A stretch of 64,000 nt of DNA, from NCBI GenBank assembly GCA_963707275.1, contig CAVPPH010000011.1, forward strand, positions 1 through 64,000, given 5' to 3'. Every line of letters begins with the position of its first letter. Position 1 is the first letter of the stretch. Both the position numbers and the translations under genes were made by a program. Source of the stretch: JACKBK01 sp963707275 (lineage in GTDB: Bacteria > Chloroflexota > Anaerolineae > JAAEKA01). The notes under the pieces are model-generated. The model was not told the DNA's origin. It did no database searches and was given only the letters and a program-made list of their open reading frames with translations. Positions 54,066 through 63,637 of the stretch are shown here, piece after piece.

Positions 54066-55609
54066 CTAAGCCTGCCAGCGCGGCCGGTACTGGATCGCCT
54101 CGGCCAGATGCGCGGTCTCGATGCGTTCGGCGCCGGCCAGATCGGCGATGGTGCGGGCCAGCTTGAGCGTGCGGTGATAGGCGCGGGCGCTCATGTGCAG
54201 CTGGCGCATGGCGGCGCGCAGCAGGCTGTGCCCGGCCTCGTCCACCGGGCAGAACTCGCGGATCTCGCCCGGTCCCATGTCGGCGTTGGTGGTGATGGCG
54301 CGGCCGTCGGCCTAGCTGCGCAAAGCGCTGTCGCTGAACCTCGCGCGCCGCCTCGATCCGCGCGCGGATCGTGCGTGGACGGCTCGCCGCGCCGCTGGTC
54401 GCTCAGCTTCTCGAAGTCCACCCGCGGCACCTCGACGTGGATGTCGATGCGGTCCAGCAGCGGGCCGGAGAGGCGCTTCTGGTAGCGGGTCACCATCGCC
54501 ATGCTGCACGAGCATTCATGCTGGCGAGTCGCCAAACCAGCCGCATGGGCAGGGATTCATCGCGCCGACAAGCATGAAATTGGCGGGAAAACTCATCGAC
54601 CCCTGGGCGCGGCTGATGGTGACGACCTTGTCCTCCAGGGGCTGGCGCAGCGTTTCCAGATTTCGCGGCGCCAAACTCCGGCAGCTCGTCCAGAAAGAGC
54701 ACGCCACGGTGCGCCAGGCTGATCTCGCCCGGGCGCGGGATGCGTCCACCGCCCACCAGCCCGGCGTGGCTGATGGTGTGGTGCGGCGCGCGGAAGGGGC
54801 GGTGGTTGATCAGCGGCGTGTCGCCGGGCAGCATGCCGGTCACCGAGTAGATGCGGGTGATGTCCAGCGCCTCCGACAGCGTCAGCTTCGGCAGGATCGA
54901 CGGCAGCGAGCGGGCCATCAGCGTCTTGCCCGCGCCCGGCGGTCCGGTCAGCAGCACGTTGTGCGCGCCGGCCGCCGCCACCTCCAGCGCCCGCTTGACG
55001 TGTTCCTGCCCCTTGATGTCGGCAAAATCCACCGTGTAGACCGCGTCGCTGACATCGTCCAGGACGTGGTCGTGTTCGTAGGGCGGGATCGGATCGAAGT
55101 CGCGCAGGTGCGACACCAGCGCCGACATAGACGGCACGGGGATCACGTCGATGCCCTCGATCAGCGCGGCCTCGGGCGCATCCATCTGCAGGCAGGTAGA
55201 CCGTTTGAATACCCATCTGCTGCGCCATGTGCGCCATGGGCAGCACGCCGTCGATGTGACGCAGGCTGCCGTCCAGGCTCAACTCGCCGATGAACAGCGC
55301 GTTCTCCAGTCGCTCCAGCGGCACCTGATCGCTGGCAGCCAGCAGGCCGACCGCAATCGGCAGGTCGTAGACCGGTCCCACCTTGCGCAGGTCCGCCGGC
55401 GCCAGGTTGACCGTCACCCGGCCGCGCGGATAGCTCAGCGCCGAGTTGACCAGCGCGGCGCGCACCCGCTCGGTGGATTCCTTGACCGCCGCGTCGGGCA
55501 GGCCGACCAGAACGATGGACGGCAGCGCGTTGCTGTAGATATCGACTTCCACCTCGACGGCCGTTCCTTCAAGGCCGATGACCGAACAACTGACGACTTT
55601 GGCGAGCAT
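54066..55609 (-). pseudogene. comM: YifB/ComM-type Mg-chelatase-like AAA+ ATPase (frame-broken as read)
   Basis: Start at 55609 (MLAKVVSCSVIGLEGTAVEV) supported by AGGAAGAGGGGG. The first frame holds the ChlI-fold N-domain (ALPSIVLVGLPDAAVKESTE, GRVTVNLAPADLRKVGPVYD) to about 55195. Another frame has Walker A LLTGPPGAGKTLMARSLPSI and FRAPHHTISHAGLVGGG, then LFLDELPEF. Further frames give VGAMNPCPCGWFGD, LDRIDIHVEVPRV and the C-terminal LARTIADLAGAERIETAHLA to 54066. Breaks fall near 55190, 54665, 54545, 54355 and 54300. All motifs remain, so error is as likely as decay. ComM is a branch-migration helicase in natural transformation. Confidence 0.85.
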
Positions 55610-55757
55610 ACGCCCCCTCTTCCTGAGATAATAGCGGTGGCCTGCGACGTTCTCAACTTGCGCGAATTCTACCGCAGATTCGTGCAATCGACAAGACGTT
55701 TCGATTGCTGTTGTAGGCGAATATTTCTGGGAGTACTGCGCGGCGATTCTTATCCTC

Positions 55758-55807
55758 TTGACACGTCGTTAATAATTTGATATAGTCGTGGTAAGCCTAA
55801 CTACCAC
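55758..55807 (+). promoter_or_regulatory. Promoter and palindromic operator of the TrmB-family gene
   Basis: TTGACA (55758-55763), 17-base spacer, TATAGT (55781-55786). Immediately downstream GTGGTA (55788-55793) and TACCAC (55802-55807) form a 6-bp-arm palindrome around the expected start site, a good position for autoregulation by the TrmB-like protein. Confidence 0.75.
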
Positions 55808-55827
55808 TACGCAAAAGGATATCTTTC

Positions 55828-56646
55828 GTGAACGCTGTTCGACGCTTGCAAGACCTCAACTTCTCTGAATACGAAGCCAAGGCGTACGTCGCACTGGTAC
55901 GTGCCAATCCGGCCACCGGCTACCAGGTCAGCAAAGAATCGGGTGTGCCGCGCTCGATGATCTACGAGGTACTCAACAAGCTGGTGGCGCGCGGCGCAGC
56001 CGTCAGCAGCCCGGCCGAGCGGACGACACTGTACGCGCCGGTGCGCCCGGATGAACTGCTGGACCGCCTGCGCCACGAGTTCGAGTCCCAGCTCGACGCG
56101 GCCCGCCATGCCCTGGCAGCGATCGCCGAATCGCAGCAGATGGACTACGTCTGGAACATCGAGGGTAGCGAGAACATTCTGGCCAAGGCGCGCGACATGA
56201 TCAACAGCGCCGAACAGCAGGTCCACGTCGGCATGCTGCCTGAGACACTGCCAGCCCTGCGCGACAGCTTGCTGCGGGCTGTGGAACGCAGCGTCGACGT
56301 GATCGTCAACACCACTGCGCCGGTTTCTCTGCCCAACGTGCGGGTGGTCGTGACACCATTGGTGCTGGACGACGTGGGCCAATTGGGCACCCAGGGATTG
56401 ATGCTGACAACAGACAGCGCGCAGGCGCTGGTCAGCCAACGGCTGGACGCGGCCGATGCCCGCGCGGCCTGGACGGCCAACCCGCTGCTGGCCTTCGTGG
56501 TCGAACAACACATGCGCACCGACATGGTCATCCCGCGGCTGTTCGAACTTCTTGGCAACCGGGCCATGGATGTACTGGACGACAAGGACCGCGCCGTGTT
56601 TGCGCCCGTTCTCCGCGACCAAACCAGCGTGCACGCCGGGGAATAG
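55828..56646 (+). CDS. TrmB-family transcriptional regulator
   Basis: 272 residues, starting at GTG 55828 after AAAAGGATATCTTTC. The N-terminal winged helix (LQDLNFSEYEAKAYVALVRA and YQVSKESGVPRSMIYEVLNK) is followed by a sugar-binding-like C-terminal domain (VWNIEGSENILAKARDMINS; VTPLVLDDVGQLGTQGLMLT). TrmB regulators sense sugars and control ABC transport genes. Here it precedes a MacB-like permease-HlyD-ATPase set by 54 bases; the operator at 55788-55807 suggests it regulates itself and that operon. Confidence 0.92.
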   Translation: MNAVRRLQDLNFSEYEAKAYVALVRANPATGYQVSKESGVPRSMIYEVLNKLVARGAAVSSPAERTTLYAPVRPDELLDRLRHEFESQLDAARHALAAIAESQQMDYVWNIEGSENILAKARDMINSAEQQVHVGMLPETLPALRDSLLRAVERSVDVIVNTTAPVSLPNVRVVVTPLVLDDVGQLGTQGLMLTTDSAQALVSQRLDAADARAAWTANPLLAFVVEQHMRTDMVIPRLFELLGNRAMDVLDDKDRAVFAPVLRDQTSVHAGE

Positions 56647-56700
56647 CCGCCGGCCATCGTTCCGCTTCACGTTTCATTATTCACGTTTCTCGAGGCCACC

Positions 56701-58962
56701 GTGATCTTCAAAAACCTCTGGCGACGCAAGACCCGCACACTGCTGACCATGTTAGGCATCGCCATCGGCGTGGCTGCCGTGGTTGCATTGGGCGCGGTCG
56801 CAGCGGGCATTGTCGACAGCTACGCCTCGATCCTGTCGAACCCCAACACCGACATCACCGTGTCGCAGAAGGACGCGATCGACATCAGCTTCAGCGCGCT
56901 GGACGAAGACCTGCTGCCGCGCCTCCAGGCCGTCCCTGGCGTCGAGGTCGTGGACCCGGTGGTCGTTGGCTTCGTCCAGAGCGAGAACCTGCCCTTTTTC
57001 ATCGTCTTTGGCTACGAGTCCGAACTCGCTGGCGATCCGCCACTACAAGGTCGTCGCAGGACAAGCCGGTCACAGCGCCGCGCGAGATCATGCTCGGAGC
57101 ACAGGCGGCCGCCGAGCTGAAGTTGAGCCCCGGCGACACGATCCGGCTTTACGGCGTCCCGTATCAGATCATCAGCGATCTTCGAGACCGGCCAGGCCAT
57201 GGAGGAAAGCGGCGGCGTGGTCTCGCTGGTCGAGGCACAGGAAATCGCCAGCAAGCCGCGCCAGGTCAACGCGTTTCAGATCAAGGTCCGCCGTCCCGAC
57301 GAGGCCGATGCCGTCGTCGAGCGCCTACAGACGATCTTCCCCGACCTGTCGATCTCCAAAGGCTCCGGCAACAGCGCCGCCGAGCAATGGGTCGGCATGA
57401 TCCAGGCGCATGGCCTGGGGCATTGCCGCCATCGCCATCATCGTCGGCGGGCTGGGCATGATGAACACCATGGTCATGTCGGTGTTCGAGCGGACACGCG
57501 AGATCGGCGTGCTGCGCGCGCTGGGCTGGCAGCGCGGCCAGGTGATGCGACTGATCCTGGGCGAGGCGCTGGTGCTTAGTCTTCTCGGCGGGTTGCTGGG
57601 CATCTTGTTGGGCGTCGGCATGGTGCAAGCAGGCGCCAGCATGCCAGGCTACGGCATGATGCTGACGGGCAAGTACTCGCTCGGGCTGTTTGCACAAGGC
57701 ATGTTGACAGCGGTGCTTGCTGGGCATGGTCGGCGGCATCTATCCGGCCTGCTGGGCCAGCAGACTGACGCCCATCGAGGCGCTGCGCTACGAAGGCGGT
57801 GTGTCTGGCACCAGCGGCCGCTCCAGGAAGGGCGACAACACGACCGGGGCTGCGGGCAACCGCCTGCCGCCGGCGCTGCGCGACCTGGGACGCCGCAAGG
57901 TACGCACCGTCCTGACTGTGCTGGGCATCGGCGTCGGCGTCGCAGCCATCGTCGCCCTCAACGGCATCAGCGAGGGCATGATCCAGCAGCTCAACCAGTT
58001 CGCCGGCGGCAGCAGCATGGGCGACCTGACGCTGATGCAGCGCGGCGTGCCCGACATGTCGCTGTCAGCCATCGATGAACGCGTCGGGCGCGCCATCGCC
58101 GGGATGCCTGAAGTCGAAGCGGTGTCCGGCATGATGCTGGGTTTCTCCAGCCAGCCGGGCATGCCTTTCTTCATCATCTCAGGCCTCGACCCCAACTCTC
58201 CAGCCATGCGCCACTACGCCGTTGCCGAAGGGCGCCAGATTCAACGACCCAACGAGATGTTGCTGGGCCGCGCGGCTGCCAACGCCCTCAAAAAGGGAGT
58301 CGGCGACACGATGCAAGTACTCACCGGTACCTACCGTGTCGTCGGCGTCTTTGAAACCGGCGTCGGCTACGAGGAGTTCGGGCGGTGTGTTCGCCCTCAG
58401 CGAGGCGCAGGCGCTGCTGAGCCGGCCGCGCCAGGTCAGCTACCTGCTGGTGGACGTGCGCAACCCGCAGGACGTCGAGTATGTACGCCAGGCGATCCAG
58501 CAGCGGTTCGACGACATCAAGGCGTCGGTCAGCAGCGAGTTTGCACAGAACACCGACGACATCAAAACACTGCAATCCATGACCGGCGCGATCGTCCTGA
58601 TGGCGCTGATCGTCGGCGGCATCGTGATCCTGAACACCATGATCATGACGATCTACGAGCGGACACGCGAGATCGGCACGCTGCGCGCGCTGGGCTGGCA
58701 CAAGCGGCGCATCCTCAGCGCTGTCGTGCGCGAGGCAGTGCTGCTCTCGGCGCTGGCCGGCGTGGCGGGCATCCTGATGGGAATCGGCATGATCAAGCTG
58801 GCAGCCCTGGCGCCGGCCGCCAGCTATCTCCAGGGCACCTTCACGCCGCAGATGCTGGTCGAAACGATGTTCATCGCGGTCGGCCTCGGCGTTCTTGGTG
58901 GTCTTTATCCAGCCTGGCGGGCCAGCCGGCTGAGTCCGGTGGAAGCGTTGCGCTACGAGTAG
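56701..58962 (+). pseudogene. Double MacB/FtsX-type ABC permease in one chain (frame-broken as read)
   Basis: Two homologous permease units in one reading path, linked by EALRYEGGVSGTSGRSRKGD. Unit 1 starts MIFKNLWRRKTRTLLTMLGI and ends VGGIYPACWASRLTPIEAL; unit 2 starts ALRDLGRRKVRTVLTVLGIG and ends LYPAWRASRLSPVEALRYE. Each has the periplasmic MacB-PCD region and FtsX helices (MMNTMVMSVFERTREIGVLR and LNTMIMTIYERTREIGTLRA). Matching segments FETGQAMEESGG and FETGVGYEE[S]GG show internal duplication. Breaks of one base (usually an extra one) fall near 57035, 57070, 57185, 57415, 57725 and 58385. The exported substrate is unknown. Confidence 0.85.
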
Positions 58963-58986
58963 CAGCGCAACGGCAAGGAGGTTTTT

Positions 58987-60318
58987 ATGCGAAGGGCAAT
59001 CGTGATCGGACTGGGTATCATCGTGCTGGCTGCAGCGGGCTATTTCGCCTACACCTATTTTAGCGGCACGCAGGCCAATGTAACCAACCAGCCCGTTGCG
59101 CAAGAACAGACCGACGCGGCGGCACAACAGACGCTGGACAACGTCATCTGGGCATCGGGCAAGGTCGTGCCGGCACACTGGGCGTATCTTGGCTTCGAGA
59201 CCGGCGGACGCGTTGATGTCGTCGCGGTGGACGAGGGCGCAGATGTGGTCGAAGGTACGATCCTGGCCGAATTGGACGCCCGGGATCTGCAAGCTGCCGT
59301 CGCACAGGCCGAAGCAGCGTTGAAGCAGGCTGAGGCGCAGCTTGCCCAGGTTCAAACGCCGGCCAGGGTCGAAGAAATCGCCGGCGCAGAGGCCGGTGTG
59401 CAGGCGGCCGAGGCACAACTCCAGGCCGCACAGGCCGCGCTTTCCACCTCGCAGGCCAACGTACAGGCTGCGCAGAGCCAGGTCGCCATCGCCGAAGCCA
59501 GCTACCGCCAGGTGCAGGCCGGACCGCGTTCTGAGGTCATCGCAGCAGCACGCGAGCGGATGGAGCAGGCTCAGGCTGTGCGTGACCAGGCCCAGGCGGC
59601 CTACGATCAGGTGGCGGGCCGGGCCGACGTCGGCATGTTGCCGCAGTCTGTGGCGCTGCAACAGGCAACCGCCGCCTTTCGGGCCGCCGAGGCAGATTAC
59701 AACGCGGTCCAGCGCGGCGCAACCCGTGAGGAACTGGCCGTGGCGCAAAGCCAGGTCGACGCGGCGCGCACGCAGGTCGATGTCACCTCCACAGCCATCG
59801 ACAGCGCGCAGGCGCAGGTCGTCATCGCCGAGGCGGCTGTCGCCCAGGCAACCGCCCAGCTTGACCTGGTGCAGGCCGGCGCGCGCGCTGCCGACATCGC
59901 TGTGGCAGAAGCCGCCGTAGCGCAGGCGCAGGCCGTGTTGGATGCCGCGCGCGGCAACCTGGCCAAGGCGCAACTGGCCGCGCCATTTGCCGGCACAGTT
60001 GCGGCTGTCTGGACGCGCGCCGGCGAGATCGTCACGCCCGGCCAGCAAGTCCTGGCTCTGGGCGACCTGTCGGGTTACCAGATCGAGACGACCGATCTGC
60101 GCGAGACGGACGTGGCGCGGGTTTCGGTCGGGCAGCCAGTGGAGGTCACCTTCGATGCTCTGCCCAACAAGGTCTTCCACGGCGCCGTTGTGCGCATTTC
60201 ACCGATGTCCACCCAGGCACAGGGCAGCGTCAACTATACCGCCGTCATCGAACTGGACGATCTCGATCCCGCCCTGCGCTGGGGCATGACCGCGTTTGTC
60301 AATATCGAGGCGCAGTAG
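58987..60318 (+). CDS. HlyD-family membrane fusion (adaptor) protein
   Basis: 443 residues, start at 58987 after CAAGGAGGTTTTT. One N-terminal anchor (AIVIGLGIIVLAAAGYFAYT) and then the biotinyl-lipoyl half (GGRVDVVAVDEGADVVEGTI). A very long Ala/Gln-rich coiled-coil hairpin of about 230 residues follows (EAALKQAEAQLAQVQTPARV to VAEAAVAQAQAVLDAARGNL). The second lipoyl half (LAAPFAGTVAAVWTRAGEIV) and beta-barrel domain close it. It should link the permease and ATPase to the outside. In a one-membrane cell it would work without TolC. Confidence 0.93.
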   Translation: MRRAIVIGLGIIVLAAAGYFAYTYFSGTQANVTNQPVAQEQTDAAAQQTLDNVIWASGKVVPAHWAYLGFETGGRVDVVAVDEGADVVEGTILAELDARDLQAAVAQAEAALKQAEAQLAQVQTPARVEEIAGAEAGVQAAEAQLQAAQAALSTSQANVQAAQSQVAIAEASYRQVQAGPRSEVIAAARERMEQAQAVRDQAQAAYDQVAGRADVGMLPQSVALQQATAAFRAAEADYNAVQRGATREELAVAQSQVDAARTQVDVTSTAIDSAQAQVVIAEAAVAQATAQLDLVQAGARAADIAVAEAAVAQAQAVLDAARGNLAKAQLAAPFAGTVAAVWTRAGEIVTPGQQVLALGDLSGYQIETTDLRETDVARVSVGQPVEVTFDALPNKVFHGAVVRISPMSTQAQGSVNYTAVIELDDLDPALRWGMTAFVNIEAQ

Positions 60319-60370
60319 ATGGGGTGTGGGGTGTGGGGCATAGGGCGTGAAACGTGAGACCTGAATCTTG

Positions 60371-60412
60371 CCACCTGCTACCTGCCACTTGCAACTTGCA
60401 ACTTGCCACCTG
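60371..60412. repeat. Six tandem heptamers before the ABC ATPase
   Basis: Exactly six units of seven: CCACCTG, CTACCTG, CCACTTG, CAACTTG, CAACTTG, CCACCTG. It sits between the hlyD-like gene and the ATPase gene, 11 bases before its start. The period-7 pattern is like the short heptamer repeats of filamentous cyanobacteria. Confidence 0.8.
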
Positions 60413-60422
60413 AGACTTTGAC

Positions 60423-61279
60423 ATGACTGACACCAACATCCTGGTTGAAACCCGCGAGCTGACCAAGGTCTACGGCAACGGCAACGAAGTTGTCGCGCTG
60501 GATCACGTCAACTTCACTATCGAACACGGCGAATATCTGGCCGTCATGGGACCCAGCGGCAGCGGCAAATCGACCCTGTTGAACATGCTGGGCGCGCTGG
60601 ACCTGCCCAGCAGCGGCCAGGTGTTCGTGAACGGCCAGGATCTGGCGAAAGTCAAAGACCTGGATCGCTTCCGGGCGCGCACCGTCGGCTTCATCTTCCA
60701 GCTCCACAACCTGCTGCCGACGTTGAGCGCTCTGGAAAACGTGATCGTGCCGATGCAGGGACAGCCGGGATCCAGCCGCGAGCACCGCGAATGGGCTGAG
60801 CACCTGATGGAGACTCGTTGGGCTTGGTGGATCGCGCCGATCACTTGCCCGGCCAGCTCAGCGGCGGCCAGCGGCAGCGTGTCGCGGTGGCGCGTGCGCT
60901 TGCCAACAAGCCGGCGCTGATCCTGGCTGATGAGCCGACCGGCAGCCTGGACACGCAGGCCGGCGACGAGGTGATGGCGCTGCTGACCGAACTGAATGCA
61001 AGCCAAAACACCACGATCATCGTGGTGACGCACGATCACCACATTGCGCGCAGCACGCACCGTATCCTGAGCATGCAGGACGGACGCATCGTGGACGATC
61101 ACCGGGTCGCGGATGCCGCCACCGAGGAACTGCGCTCGCTGGCTCGTTCGCAGCTTGGCCAGTCGCTGTTGGCCGGCAACACCGAAGACCTGGCCGGCCT
61201 CGGCCTGGCGCAGAATGGCCGGCTGACTGCGGAGGGAACAGCGCTGAAGGACTTGCTCGATCGTGCGACTCGTGGTTAG
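60423..61279 (+). CDS. ABC exporter ATPase, MacB/LolD type (one frameshift)
   Basis: About 285 residues. Frame one starts MTDTNILVETRELTKVYGNG with Walker A MGPSGSGKSTLLNMLGALD and Q-loop FIFQLHNLLPTLSALENVIV. One base missing near 60812 shifts to the frame with LPGQLSGGQRQRVAVARALA (signature), Walker B LILADEPTGSLD and VVTHDHHIARS. The C-terminal extension (RSLARSQLGQSLLAGNTEDL, about 60 residues) is unusual for LolD-type ATPases. It pairs with the double permease and HlyD gene before it. Confidence 0.9.
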
Positions 61280-61301
61280 ATTGGCCTGAGGAGACTTCGA
61301 A

Positions 61302-62300
61302 ATGGCCAATCAACTATATCCGATGATCTTCACCCCCGTTCTCAAAGATTACATCTGGGGCGGACGCAATCTGGAGACGCGGCTGAGCCGCGCACTGCCA
61401 GCAGAAGGCGTCATCGCCGAGAGCTGGGAGATCGCCGGCCACCAAGACGGCACGTCAACGGTCGAGAATGGCCGGTTCGCCGGCTGGCCACTGACCCGGG
61501 TGCATGCCGAGTTGGGCATCGACCTGATCGGACGCAACAACGCCTGGGCGCAGGCGCGCGGCAAGTTCCCGCTGCTGGTCAAGCTGCTGGACGCCAACAC
61601 GCCGTTGTCGGTGCAGGTGCACCCGAATGACGCATACGCGCTGGTGTACGAGGGCAACGAGCTGGGCAAAAGCGAGATGTGGGTTGTGCTCCATGCCGAG
61701 CCCGACGCCGAACTGATCCTGGGCGTAAGGGTGGGAACGACGGCGGATGCCTTCCGGCGCGGCATTGAAGAAGGTCGGCTGGAACCGTTCCTGCACCACG
61801 TGCCGGTCAAGAGTGGCGATCACGTCTGCGTGCCTGCCGGGACGCTGCACGCCATCATGGGCGGGCTGATCATCGCCGAGATCCAGCAGAACTCCAATAC
61901 CACCTTCCGGGTCTACGACTGGGGACGGGTGGGTGCAGACGGCCAGCCGCGGCCGCTGCACATCGACAAGGCGCTGGACGTCATCGACTTCGACCGGGTC
62001 GAGCCAGGCGTGCCGCGCCCCGTGCTGATCGCTGAGGAAGATGGTTTCCGACGCGAGCTGCTCTGCCGCAACCCGTATTTCGTCACCGAGCGCATCACGC
62101 TGGACGCGGGCGTCGAATTCGGCGGTGAGCGCAATGGCGACACCTTGGAGATTTGGGGCGTGCTGGCAGGCGAAGTGTCGATCAACCAGTTGACGCTGGG
62201 CGCGGTGCGCTTCTGCCTGCTGCCGGCCGCGCTGGGCGAATTCACGGTGACTGCCCGCCAGCCGGCGACGCTGCTGCGGACGTATGTAGATGCTTCGTAG
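61302..62300 (+). CDS. manA: Mannose-6-phosphate isomerase, class I
   Basis: 332 residues, start at 61302 (MANQLYPMIFTPVLKDYIWG). The type I PMI cupin fold is shown by IWGGRNLETRLSRALPAEG, ESWEIAGHQDGTSTVENGRF, the zinc site LSVQVHPNDAYA and GKSEMWVVLHA, and PAGTLHAIMGGLIIAEIQQN. It interconverts fructose-6-P and mannose-6-P. It follows the ATPase gene by 22 bases, possibly as the last gene of the TrmB-controlled transcript. Confidence 0.95.
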   Translation: MANQLYPMIFTPVLKDYIWGGRNLETRLSRALPAEGVIAESWEIAGHQDGTSTVENGRFAGWPLTRVHAELGIDLIGRNNAWAQARGKFPLLVKLLDANTPLSVQVHPNDAYALVYEGNELGKSEMWVVLHAEPDAELILGVRVGTTADAFRRGIEEGRLEPFLHHVPVKSGDHVCVPAGTLHAIMGGLIIAEIQQNSNTTFRVYDWGRVGADGQPRPLHIDKALDVIDFDRVEPGVPRPVLIAEEDGFRRELLCRNPYFVTERITLDAGVEFGGERNGDTLEIWGVLAGEVSINQLTLGAVRFCLLPAALGEFTVTARQPATLLRTYVDAS

Positions 62301-62320
62301 TCGAGAAAGCGAGGATGGTG

Positions 62321-62815
62321 ATGACTGTCTTGAGCGAATTTTCCGCCGACGAACAACGGCTGTTGATGGAGGGTCCCCGGCTTGGTGCGGTGGTTGTTTC
62401 CGCTGCCAGCTTGGGACAAAAGCGTGAAACGGCATCCGAAGGGTTGGCTGCCGCCGAGTACATCCTTAACAGCCGGGGCGACTACCTGGACAATGCCCTG
62501 GTAAGCTCGATCCTGTTCGCGATCGAGAAGCGCGCTGACAGCGGCGCCAAGTTCGCTGACTTCAGTGAGTTGGCCAGCGCACCGGGTGCCAAGGATGAAG
62601 CACTTGCCCAGTTACAGAAGCTGGCCGAATTGCTTGACAGCAAGGCTGACCCTGCCGAAGCGGCAGGCTACAAGCAATGGGTGATCAACACCGCTGTGCG
62701 CACCAGCGAGGCTGGCGCTGAGGGTGGTGGTTTCTTCTCTCGCGGCAAAATCATGGTGAATGACGCCGAGAAGGAGGCGCTTGCTCAGGTTTCCGCCGCG
62801 CTGGGCGTAGCCTGA
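62321..62815 (+). CDS. Conserved hypothetical cytoplasmic protein
   Basis: 164 residues; start at 62321 (MTVLSEFSADEQRLLMEGPR) with GCGAGG six bases upstream; an ATG two codons earlier is too close to it. It is helical and acidic, without signal or membrane segments. LGQKRETASEGLAAAEYILN, LSSILFAIEKRADS-like, and KQWVINTAVRTSEAGAEGGG are visible. No family is named with confidence. It follows manA by 20 bases. Confidence 0.7.
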   Translation: MTVLSEFSADEQRLLMEGPRLGAVVVSAASLGQKRETASEGLAAAEYILNSRGDYLDNALVSSILFAIEKRADSGAKFADFSELASAPGAKDEALAQLQKLAELLDSKADPAEAAGYKQWVINTAVRTSEAGAEGGGFFSRGKIMVNDAEKEALAQVSAALGVA

Positions 62816-62847
62816 GCAACGAACGATCAGGGGGCCGAGCCTTCCGC

Positions 62848-63577
62848 TCAGGTAACCGTCTCCAACGGCTGCGGCCGGTGGCCAAAGGTGACGACTGGTC
62901 CGCCTGACGGCGCCAGCCAGCGCACCGCGTTGGCGATCACCCGCTGCACGTTGGCATCGTGGTAGGTCGGGAAGGTCTCGTGGCCAGGGCGAAAGTAGAA
63001 GATGCGACCGCGACCGCGGCTGTAACAGCAGCCGCTGCGGAACACCTCGCCGCCCTGGAACCAGCTCAAGAAAACCAGCTCATCGGGGGCCGGGATGTCG
63101 AAGAACTCCCCGTACATTTCCTCCGGTTCCAGTTCGAAATACTCGCCCAGGCCGGCGGCGATGGGATGGGCGGGCGCGACCACCCAAATGCGCTCGCGTT
63201 CACCCGCGTCGCGCCATTTCAGGTCGCAACCGGTGCCCATCAGCCGCCGGAAGAGCTTTGAGAAATGGGCAGAGTGCAGCACCAGCAGGCCCATGCCGGC
63301 CAGCACGCGCTGCTGGACCCGGTCCACGATCTCGTCGCGCACCTCGGGGTGAGCCATATGACCCCACCAGACCAGCACGTCCGTCGCGTCCAGCGCGGCC
63401 TCGGTCAAGCCGTGCTCCGGCTCGTCGAGCGTGGCCGTGCGCACCGGAGAAGCCGACCTGTCGCAGCGGACCGGCAATCGCTTGGTGGATGCCGTCGGGG
63501 TAGATGGCCGCCACATCACGGTCGCTCTTCTCGTGGCGAAACTCGTTCCAAACCAATATTCTGGGGAGAATTGTCAT
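62848..63577 (-). CDS. ThuA-like trehalose-utilisation family protein (one frameshift)
   Basis: About 243 residues with start at 63577 (MTILPRILVWNEFRHEKSDR) after AAGGAGTCCTG. A one-base shift near 63450 leads to the frame with ATLDEPEHGLTEAALDATDV and then LVWWGHMAHPEVRDEIVDRV, LLVLHSAHFSKLFRRLMGTG, GRGRIFYFRPGHETFPTYHD. The ThuA fold is a class I glutamine-amidotransferase-like domain. The family is implicated in disaccharide or sugar-derived metabolism; the substrate is unknown. Confidence 0.85.
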
Positions 63578-63594
63578 CAGGACTCCTTGGTGCA

Positions 63595-63637
63595 CTGAGG
63601 TCCGGCGCGCATGGTCGCGTGAGGCGCCGGACTTCAG
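63595..63637. terminator. Strong hairpin upstream of the ThuA-like gene
   Basis: Arms CTGAGGTCCGGCGC and GCGCCGGACTTCAG (13 of 14 pair, one G-T) with a 15-base loop. No clear T-run is present. It is 18 bases upstream of the thuA-like start, so it could end an upstream transcript or act in the leader. Confidence 0.6.

Noticed and set aside
58321..60180. Long minus-strand frame opposite the permease and HlyD genes
   Set aside because: Mirror of the Ala/Gln-rich coiled coil; no conserved motifs on that strand.
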